The notes under the pieces were generated by a model, which saw only the letters and a list, made by a program, of their open reading frames with translations, searched no databases and was not told the DNA's origin. A stretch of DNA of 64,000 bases from Liolophura sinensis. Lineage: Eukaryota; Mollusca; Polyplacophora; Chitonida; Chitonidae. The DNA is taken from the NCBI RefSeq assembly GCF_032854445.1, contig NC_088295.1:53241249-53305248 (forward strand), read 5' to 3'. Made by a program: the position numbers and the translations under genes. Below, piece by piece: positions 56,321-64,000 of this stretch (position 1 is its first letter; every line of letters begins with the position of its first letter).

Positions 56321-57484
56321 TAGCCGTCCTTCCGACACTGAGGATCAAGCGTGTTCGTTCTGCTTAGCTTACTCCATCCACAGATGATAGCTGATCAATT
56401 ACCACGTGCCTGTACCTTCCACCCTTCAGACACATCTTACATTGACGAGTTGGGTCAATCACTTATAGCACCGAATGAATTCAGATTTGGCAAAGCTTCA
56501 GTTATGACCACGTGATGTTTGCCAATGTCGTCAGATGTATTCGAATTTGTTTCTACTACAAGGTACTCGAAGCTCTTAGTCATCGAAGTATGGTGCGTGG
56601 AAGAAACAGTTCCGATTGCATGGATCGGGTAGAGGAGCAGGGCAATCCAGTCCAGACTCTCTCAAATTTCTCAGTGAATGTCAGCTTGAACTTCCACGGA
56701 CACGTATGGTGTGCGTGTATGTGCTCTAAGTAGGTCATAAAATCTGGTGCACTTCTGATAAATGTAAAAGTTACCCCTGTTGGGCTGTACGCGCAAACAA
56801 ATAACTGCAAGGATCCAAGGCCTCGTTACCGCGCTTCGCTACTTCGTTACCTCTGCTGCCACGTTACCTCGCTGCCTCGCCCTGTTTTAGAAAGGTCGAG
56901 GTAGCGAGGTTCTCTGTCAGTTTCCATACACTCTCTTGATTATTATTATTATTATTATTACACCACTCATAAATTGCTTTTTGTCAGATCAGGAGACCAA
57001 TGTACCGAAGGTCCGCTCGAGGGTTTCCTGTTTCTCAGCCATCATATGAATGGCGAGATCGTCCCATGCCAAACGGTTCCCGGCTACCAACCCCACAAAC
57101 AGAAACAATACAGGCAAGCATGATCATTAGCACTGCATGTCTTATCCAATTTTCAACTTTTCTTTTTCCTATTTCCGCTTTTAAAACAACTGAAACTGCA
57201 CACGTGCTCTCCTCGCGTGGAACCGCTATTCTGTCAATGTATCTAAACCATACTGCATGGGAATGTGAGCAGAGTGTGTGCAAACCGGAAAACTTTACCT
57301 CAGCATAAACTGTTAAATCCATGTAGAGCACGAAAAAACCTGTATTATTTTTGTTGATAAACTGTAATATCTGTTAAACCAAGACACCTAGAATTAGTTT
57401 TCCTTGTGTCATTGTTGTGGACCAGTGCTAAAGATATTGGTTAATAACGAAGCGTTTCTGAGTCCTAAGGAAGAATGAGAGAGT
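56321..57484. other. Intergenic with (ATT)n at 56939-56961
   Basis: Holds an ATT microsatellite and a cluster of CGTTACCTCGCTGCCTCG words at 56820-56920. Overlapping short frames at 56512-56810 and 57000-57331 have no recognisable features. Confidence 0.4.
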
Positions 57485-57735
57485 GAGTGAGTGCTTGGTG
57501 TTTAACGTGGTACTTAACAATTTTTCAGTAATATGACGACGAAGAAGTTTTATCTAGTGTTGTTTCACTGAGACGACTCACCGAAGGCATGTAAGCTGCC
57601 CCGGAACGGGGATAGTCGTTGCACTATCCTATTCATGCTGAACGCCAAGCGAGGAACTTAGAACTTCCTCCTTAAAGATCTTAGGTGTGACCCGACCCAG
57701 GATTGACCTTGAATCTACCGCCTCCCGAGGCGGTC
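57485..57735 (-). repeat. tRNA-derived SINE, second family
   Basis: Inverted copy of the 27664 family: tail GAGTGAGTGAGTGCTTGGTG, body CACTGAGACGACTCACCGAA, GAACGCCAAGCGAGGAACTT and head CCGCCTCCCGAGGCGGTCAT. The end of the tRNA head is missing. Confidence 0.85.
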
Positions 57736-58249
57736 ATAAGGCAGAAGAACATCCCCATTTATTGATTTATTGAGTGATTTATTCATTTCAAGGTCCACAG
57801 GCACAAGGCCTATGTAAGGTAATGCATAGATTTGAAGAGCATACAAAAGCAAAATCATTTCAGACGTAACGCCGAAAGTAACACGTTGCTCTTTTCTCTA
57901 GACCATTTCGATGTAATGATGTATAACACGTGATTAAAAACCTCGCATACTTAGAAATAGAAAAGAATTAGGACTTCGTGTGCACTGTCTTAGGTGAGTT
58001 TACAGACACATAAAAGCAAGAGTTAAAATAAGTAGACGGTTTAAATCGTAAGGTTCATTATCCTTCAACACAACTGCATACAAGTGATGTTATGATGTAA
58101 CAAAGACAATGCCAGTCACTCATATTATATGATGTGACATAAACAGTAACTCTTCAGGGGTGATGTACGTGTAGAATAGACAATCACAAGCTTTTGTTGA
58201 GATACGCCTACAATGCAGACAACCAATTCCTGTCCTATGACTTTGCTCA
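57736..58249. other. Spacer, no gene seen
   Basis: TTTATTGATTTATTGAGTGA followed by AAGGTCCACAGGCACAAGGC may be another dispersed repeat; not identified. Confidence 0.3.
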
Positions 58250-58870
58250 AGTAGTTAATCTTGTGTTATAATGTAACATAGATTGTGAGTTATGATGTAA
58301 CATAGATTGTGAGTTGTGATGTAACTTGCATTGTGAGTTTTGATGTAACATGGATTGTGAGTTATGATGTAACGTAGATTGTGACACATGATGTAACACA
58401 GACTGGGAGTTATAATGTAACATAGATTGTAAGGTATGATGTAACATACATTGTGATTCCCGTGTCATGATGTAACGTAGGTCTGGAACCCTGTGTTATT
58501 ATGTAACAGAGACCGTGAGCCATGTGTTATGATGTGACAGTCTTGTGTGATTGTGTGACAGGTACAGTCCTGCTCTACAGTGTGACAAAGACAGTCATTC
58601 TTGTGTTATGATGTAACAGAGACAGTAACAGTTTTGTGTTATGATGTAACATAAATCTGGAACCCTGTGTTATCATGTAACAGAGATCGTGAGTCCTGTG
58701 TTATGATGTGGCAGAGACATGCTTATGTTGTGATGTGACAATCAGTGTTGTGCTATGATGTAACAGAAACAGTCTTGTGTTATGATGTGACATAGACAGT
58801 CAGTTGTGTGTTATGGTGTAACAAAGACAGTAACAGTCGTGTGTTATAATGTAATATAGGCAGTGGAGGG
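58250..58870. repeat. Degenerate ~24-bp tandem repeat
   Basis: Units of GTTATGATGTAACATAGATT + GTGA type, regular at 58260-58460, then more diverged (GTTATGATGTAACAGAGACAG) to about 58870. Confidence 0.8.
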
Positions 58871-59486
58871 TGACACTCCTGATTTTGTGTCGTATCTGAG
58901 TGTACTTATCTGGAAGAATGAAACATCCTATATTTGGTTCCGCTTCCATATATGTTGCACTGCCATTAAATTAAAGCACTTACATTAAATGACAAGGCAG
59001 TACCTGGCTGAAACATATTTCAGTCGAAAGCAGGATAGTCAGGTTTTCTACCAAGTAACATGGGTTATTATTTTAATGAGGTTTCACCGAATCAAATGTA
59101 AAACAAAATGACAGTACTGCACAAATGACTGGTTTGTATGGAGGCAGCCATCTTGAGAATTTTATCCAGTCAAGCACGTTGCTAACAGATTGCGCGGACG
59201 AATCTGTGACGCAGACTTTACCTATTCACTGCATGAAGTGACATATGATATAATTAAAGACGTACAGCATACAGAGTAAAACCAGAGCAGCGACGACAGT
59301 GCGATAGCTGGCAAGAGGAGAAAAAAGGCAGGGATGTTAATTGCAATTTATTAGACCTCACTGGTCTAGAAATACTCAAAATGCTGAGTTGTCATCACAT
59401 TTAACGTACAATCAATAACACAGAACTACTGTACATGACTTCATTTTGAGATCGTTTACAACGATTTAGTTAGCCGAAGGGTCATT
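58871..59486. other. Spacer, no gene seen
   Basis: Nothing recognised. Confidence 0.3.
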
Positions 59487-59660
59487 TCACAAAGTGTTGT
59501 ACCATTTACAGACCACAACAGACGTTGATTTACGAGCCGTGTAATATTCAACGACGGTATCATAAATTATGTCAGACAGTAGCATACCGGCTCTGTCCGT
59601 CTCTGCATTCATCTCCCCAAACACATTTTTGTCGTTCATTTTAGCGTTAATCAGCAGTTT
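59487..59660 (-). CDS. Possible terminal coding exon of an unknown gene
   Basis: Acceptor TTTGTTATTTAG, then 57 codons (KLLINAKMNDKNVFGEMNAE...LLSDIIYDTVVEYYTARK...) to TGA at 59487-59489. The composition is protein-like and the acceptor pyrimidine tract is fair. It also has two ATGs near its start. No upstream exon or family recognised, so it is only a candidate. Confidence 0.3.
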   Translation of the reverse strand, partial: KLLINAKMNDKNVFGEMNAETDRAGMLLSDIIYDTVVEYYTARKSTSVVVCKWYNTL

Positions 59661-61055
59661 CTAAATAACAAATATGAGAGTCAGTGCAAAATTCTTTAGG
59701 GATACCGAAGGTTAAAATTAATTAAATCATATGACACATTTTTTTTTCTCTGAATTTATTACAACTGAAGAATTTAAATTTTGCCCCTTCGCCTTTCTCT
59801 TATACAGGGGATATTTCTCTCTGTTTTCTTTCATGAAATATAATAAAATTATTGAAACGCCATGTTTAAGCCGAGGCGCTTGCTCTGACGTCCGCGATAT
59901 TTCTGTAAGCTGGAATCGCTGTCAGTGGTCTTGTATCCGTTGGGTTTGCACAATTTTCAGCTATATCCCGGGCGTGCTACTGCAGCTAGACTATTTACAC
60001 AGAGTCGCTGGAGTTCCTTGTAAATGATATTGTGGTGTTACGGAGCCAGGTAACAGAATGTTATAAAGATCGTCCATATAGCTTAATCCCCAGGGACAGA
60101 CTTGTTTCGAGCAGGGGCTCCCGAGATTTATAGACGAACCAGAACACACTGGATAAGTTTGCGACAGTTTATTGAAGATATATATACAGAGGTAATGCGT
60201 ACGCACCGACTGAGCACTCAGTCCGGCCCTCGTAATCAGGACAGAAGCTGGCGTGATAAGCTCCGATTGCCTTTGGCAGGCTGTAAGCTTCGTTTAATAC
60301 CCGCCAGGCGTTATTCAGGACTTTGCCTCAGTATCCTTACTCAGGAAGAGAGACGAGTTCTCCGAGCGAGCTCTGCAAGAACGGCCGATGTATTTTTTTT
60401 TTTATTTACTGGTTTTAGGGCCACTTTCCTGGCGGATATCGTGGCCCATCAAATCAGTGTTTTATTTATTTTTTTTTTAACACATGAATATTTTGGTTAC
60501 ATACCAGCAGTGCGTTGGTATACTATTTACATATGTACATGAGTCAATTAGTGGGATTAACCTCTTTGTGGTAGCATGTTATAGCTTATTGTATAGGTTC
60601 AAATGCTGCCATGGTCATTTAACAGAAAGGGGATAAATAGTAAGCTATTTACAGAGATTAACGTTATCTTTACATTAGAAATACATAGATCTGCATTAAA
60701 GAATTACAATGAGTTGCCTATACAGAAATTTACACAGACAGAAAACAACAGTTTTCTCTTGCTTCCTCCTCTGTGGCGTGGAGTTAAGGAGCTCCCGCCA
60801 CTTATACCGGACGCCGTCCAGGAAAAACCAGCGTACTGGAAACCTGTGCCTGTAACAGGTGCGACAAGTATAAATGAGGAGCAAGGATGTCAGGCCTCAT
60901 CCACTTAGTTGAAGCAAGAGATAGTCCTATTGTCATGATGTCTTTCATGTTTCTGGTCTTCGTTTCCTGGTTGTTAAGTTTCTTTGGTCCCATGGGTCTT
61001 CTTATTGTTTTCCCTGTCTTCTTCTTTAATTGACTTCCTTCTCTATTTCCAATTT
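59661..61055. other. Intergenic, no gene supported
   Basis: Includes long T-runs (59740, 60395, 60465). The open frames at 59731-60027, 60102-60542 and 60603-60908 show no recognisable domains. Confidence 0.35.
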
Positions 61056-61460
61056 TTATTTGTGGCCTCCCATGGCGGCGCAGACAGCACGTTTCATAGA
61101 CCGGTAGAACAGTTCCTGGCCTAGAGTGTTTAGGTGCACTCCGTCGTTGGTTAGAATTTGCTTTTGTGGTCGGATCAGTCCCCGGTGTCTCCAGAAGGTG
61201 GCCAATTGGTTGTTTGTCAGCTTCTTGTTAATTTCATGGATTTTTGTATTATAAATGTGGACCAAAATTCGCCGAGTTACCTGACGGTAAAGAAGCTGGC
61301 TGATGTACATCCTTGGAATTTGGAATTTCGATTTAAGTGCACCAACATAGTCTAAAATATCAGCGCAAATTGCTGCTGCTGATTTGTGAGAGTCCGCATC
61401 GTTTCCCCCAATGTGGAGGATAACTAGGTCAGGTTTTGTCTCCTGAAGGAGACTTTCCAA
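61056..61460 (-). pseudogene. SGNH/GDSL hydrolase fragment of a retroelement type
   Basis: 134 codons containing the block III motif (ILHIGGNDADS) and the block V Asp-His motif (TNDGVHLNTLGQELF) of SGNH hydrolases. The block I GDS serine region is missing at the 5' side, where the sequence joins the LTR remnant near 61470. Such domains occur in invertebrate retroelement polyproteins and in host esterases. The position beside Gypsy debris favours a mobile-element origin. Confidence 0.65.
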
Positions 61461-61469
61461 TCTTCCAGA

Positions 61470-61666
61470 GCATCTAAGTGTCCCAACACGGCCTTATATA
61501 GGACAAATCACGTGGTATAGTAACACAAGTAATGACATCTAGTGGTTCATTTACAGGGGAGATAACCCCTACAAAGGAATTACAAAACAGTGGAGCATTC
61601 ATTCACAAAACATATTATTGTGAACAACACAATACTAACATTTAATAATAATACGGAAACATAACA
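61470..61666 (-). repeat. Putative Gypsy 3' LTR, truncated
   Basis: On the minus strand a purine-rich stretch (CGGGACGAGACTGGTTTAG, GGCGTGGGTAA) lies directly before TGTTATG at 61666, as expected for a polypurine tract and LTR start. A TATA box (TATATAAGG, 61500-61492) follows about 165 bases later. The right end of the LTR is lost at the junction with the SGNH fragment. No second LTR is inside the window to confirm. Confidence 0.45.
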
Positions 61667-61795
61667 TTACCCACGCCTCTAAACCAGTCTCGTCCCGAGG
61701 CTGACTCGGGTAATGCTACCGTAGCAAAACAAAATTCAAATTCAGTGATCAATGTTCATGGTAATTATGCTTCGAGTTTTCAAAATTTACAATGT

Positions 61796-62725
61796 TCACT
61801 CATATTCCTCCCATTCCTCGGTCTTTGTGTGTCTCCCCTTGATCCCGTTGCACAGGGTAGACTTGTCGCTCATCTCTGGTCCTGTCTGGGTAGACCCGTC
61901 CCTGCCGCGGTTAGTGGCGGATGTTGGAGCCAGCCGGACTGGCCTCAATGGAGCCGATCTGCAGGGTTCGTCTGGTGTTGGCCACGCTCTGTCCTCCAAC
62001 AAGACAGGTGTGCCACGTGAACTGCTCTCTTGATTTGCCAGTCGTTTAGGTGTGACCACCGGGCTGGGGCGAATGGGCCTCCTAAAGGGGACCTCAGCTG
62101 TGGTTTCCCTGATGTTCCTATACCGCATCTGTGATAGACTGGAATGTTGCCTCTCCACATGTCTCCGTACATCTGACAGGCGCTCAGACGAATAACTACA
62201 CAGCTCCCAACTATGTTTCTGCTTGCGGTGTTTAGCAGAGATATGCTCTGCCATTTCCTCTGAAGAGTTAAATATCTCGACGCAAAACGGACACTTAGCT
62301 ACAGGGTGCTGCACGACAGACTTCACTCTGACCATTTCTGCATGCGGTCTCCGTGACTGTTCACTCTGTCTGGCTGGAATCGAAGGAGCCTTGGCTTTTA
62401 TGCTCTCATTAGTCACGTGGTACACACAGAAAGCCTCAAGGTACCCAGGGCGTCTGCGGATTCTGTTGCCTGGCCCTCCAGAAGTTCCGATTGCAGCGTC
62501 TGTGCTGAGGGGCTCTCCACGGTCAACTTCAACTGTTGGTTCCCGTACTACCGGCTGGTATTCATATATAACTTCGGGTCTCTGGTGGCTCTTATTTGTG
62601 TCTGATATTTCTGTGGGTCGGATGTAGGCTTTCAGTCGATCCGCATGGACTACCTTCGCTTTCTTTCCCATCTGAACTCGGTAGGTGGCGTCACTGTATT
62701 TGTTCAGGGTGGTATACAGCCCGGT
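61796..62725 (-). pseudogene. C2H2 zinc-finger C-terminal extension of Gypsy pol
   Basis: In the same frame as the integrase, after TAG 62726-62728. Begins with a strand-rich segment (NKYSDATYRVQMGKKAKVVH, ADRLKAYI) typical of the end of Gypsy integrases. Then comes about 270 residues of low similarity containing a full C2H2 finger (CPFC, 12 residues, HISAKH) and a second with one cysteine replaced (WELCSYSS, HVERQH). It ends EEWEEYE before TGA. A zinc-finger tail on a Gypsy pol is unusual and might have guided target choice or RNA binding. Confidence 0.7.
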
Positions 62726-63800
62726 CTACCATTTCTGCAGCTTTGGTGACAATCCCTTCTTTCTCTGTGGAGTAAACAGCCAAATTTGGTCCCCAACTTG
62801 AAATCTTTGCCACTTCAACTTAGTGCCATAACGACGTTTCTGTTTGTGCAAGGCAAATCCTAGGTGTTCTCGAGCTAGCTCGTGGACAGTCTGCAGGTTC
62901 TCCCCTAACTTGTCAGTATAACCTTTATGCGAGAGCTCCGTCCGTCCAGGAGGTGATCCAGTTTCTAATTCGGCCGGTAATGTAACCTCCCGCCCCAGGA
63001 AGATATAATTTGGAGAAAATTTCGTCGTCTCATGATCTGCGACCCGGTATGCCATGCACAGGAGTTGTAGATCTTTATCCCAATCTTTCTGATTTGTGGA
63101 CACGTATGAGCTTAACATATTCTGTAACGTGCGGTTCATGCGCTCTACCATGCCGTCTGACTGGGCATGATACGGAGTAGTCCGTGTTTTGCGGATATCC
63201 AACATATCCCTCAACCGTGTCATCAACCGAGATTCAAAATGACTCCCTTGGTCCGAATGAATGATTCTCGGTACCCCAAAGCGGCAAACTACTTCGTCGA
63301 CCAGCACTCTAGCGACAGTTTCCGCCTGCATGTTAGGCAAAGCATGCGCCTCTACCCATTTGCTGAAATAGTCTTGAATCACTAGGATGTACATATTCCC
63401 GTTCACTGTCTTGGGTAATGGCCCCATTAGGTCCATCGCTATTCTCTCCATAGGCGCCCCGGAGCTCGTTAGTTGCATTGGTGCACGTGTTCGTTTTCCA
63501 TAAGGTTTCTTTTGGGCGCAAGTGGCACAAGATTCACACCATTTGTGGACATCTCGCTGGAGGCCAAACCAGTAGAATTTATGCCGGATCTTACTGATTG
63601 TTTTCGCAACTCCCAAGTGCCCACCTGCAGGAGAATTGTGACTCATTTCCAGGACTTTATTACGAAGGGAAAGCGGAACGACTAGCTGGTGTCTAGAGTG
63701 GCGGCTGTTTTCCTCAAACCACTTACGACACAAAATACCATCTTTCAGGAACAGTCGGTCCCATTGTGCCCAGTAAGATTTGACCTCCGGTTTCAGACAA
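62726..63800 (-). CDS. Gypsy integrase domain
   Basis: Contains the zinc-binding HHCC module (HNSPAGGHLGVAKTISKIRH, CESCATCAQKK), the DDE core (IAMDLMGPLP with first Asp; IIHSDQGSHFES with the second; TPYHAQSDGMVERMNRTLQ with the Glu) and the GPY-like region (VGDQIWLFTPQRKKG). Open for 335 codons from 63733, with the linker (KPEVKSYWAQWDRLFLKDGI) extending to about 63805. Ends at TAG 62726, beyond which the same frame stays open. Would insert cDNA into chromosomes. Confidence 0.9.
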
Positions 63801-63806
63801 GAAATG

Positions 63807-63998
63807 CTATCCCAGTTCGGCTAGCAGCTCTTTTCGTGTGACACAATATTGTCGTTCGCTCTTCGTAAGTGTCCTACTTCCGTACGCCACCACACGCTCT
63901 ACGCCAGCTGTGCATTGCAATAGGACCGTGCCTATGCCATTGTTGCATGCGCCAGTGTCCAGAATGAATGTTTCTGCAAAATTCGGGTGGGCCAACAC
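63807..63998 (-). pseudogene. Gypsy RNase H fragment with internal deletion
   Basis: AETFILDTGACNNGIGTVLL and AYGSRTLTKSERQYCVTRKE are the start of the Gypsy RNase H. Directly after KELLAE the sequence jumps to the integrase linker (KPEVKSYWAQWDR), so the remaining RNase H and tether, normally several hundred bases, were deleted near 63825. The frame is also changed there. Confidence 0.8.
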
Positions 63999-64000
63999 AG

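Larger units (their letters stand above)
61470..64000 (-). mobile_element. Gypsy-type LTR retroelement, 3' part
   Basis: Order on the minus strand: RNase H fragment (63998-63820), internal deletion, linker and integrase (63800-62729), TAG, C-terminal chromo-like and zinc-finger region (62725-61796), purine tract and LTR remnant. RT, protease and gag would lie beyond the right edge. The RNase H-integrase order identifies the Gypsy (Metaviridae) type. Confidence 0.85.

Overview
The window looks like animal nuclear DNA, most probably from a mollusc or another lophotrochozoan. It has two spliced genes with GT/AG introns, several copies of a tRNA-headed SINE whose tail (TATAAGTGAAATATTCTTGAGTACGG type) I remember as common in molluscs, long minisatellites, LINE and Gypsy debris, and one integrated virus-like element of the Maverick/Polinton kind. 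Species assignment is inference; nothing here identifies it exactly.

Layout: 1-3355 is a 43-bp satellite with higher-order structure, 4010-6910 a 38-bp satellite, and 7382-7809 a 40-bp minisatellite that grew out of the 3' coding end of the adjacent gene. 7810-10093 (minus) is a three-exon macro-domain ADP-ribose hydrolase (OARD1/TARG1 type). 10988-11500 is a displaced, decayed copy of part of the amidase locus that lies 25 kb to the right. 12407-27095 is a 14.7-kb Maverick/Polinton-type element with 32-bp terminal inverted repeats and a 5-6 bp target duplication (CAGCC/CAGCCA). It sits in what looks like the signal-peptide exon of a minus-strand gene. 30289-40611 (minus) is an amidase-signature hydrolase of 512 codons in 11 exons, with an extra duplicated exon in intron 1. 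42347-49073 holds LINE reverse-transcriptase debris between 690-bp inverted repeats. 52770-56320 is a 41-bp minisatellite broken by a SINE. 61056-64000 (minus) is an SGNH-hydrolase fragment next to the 3' end of a Gypsy element whose integrase ORF continues, past one TAG, into a C2H2 zinc-finger tail.

The virus-like element carries a protein-primed-type PolB, a DDE integrase, a packaging ATPase, a double-jelly-roll-type major capsid gene, a likely beta-rich minor capsid gene and about eight genes I cannot name (proline-rich two-helix membrane protein, tail-anchored protein, coiled-coil membrane protein, small membrane proteins, zinc-ribbon protein). Genes are packed head-to-head, tail-to-tail or overlapping. 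No adenain-type protease was found. Most genes carry one or two frameshifts or an in-frame stop, PolB has lost its motif A region, and a deletion fused the truncated 3' ends of integrase and PolB, so the copy is a decayed provirus. Several breaks lie at C/G homopolymers, where sequencing error is an alternative. Capsid, ATPase and integrase would make particles, package DNA and insert it; PolB would copy it.
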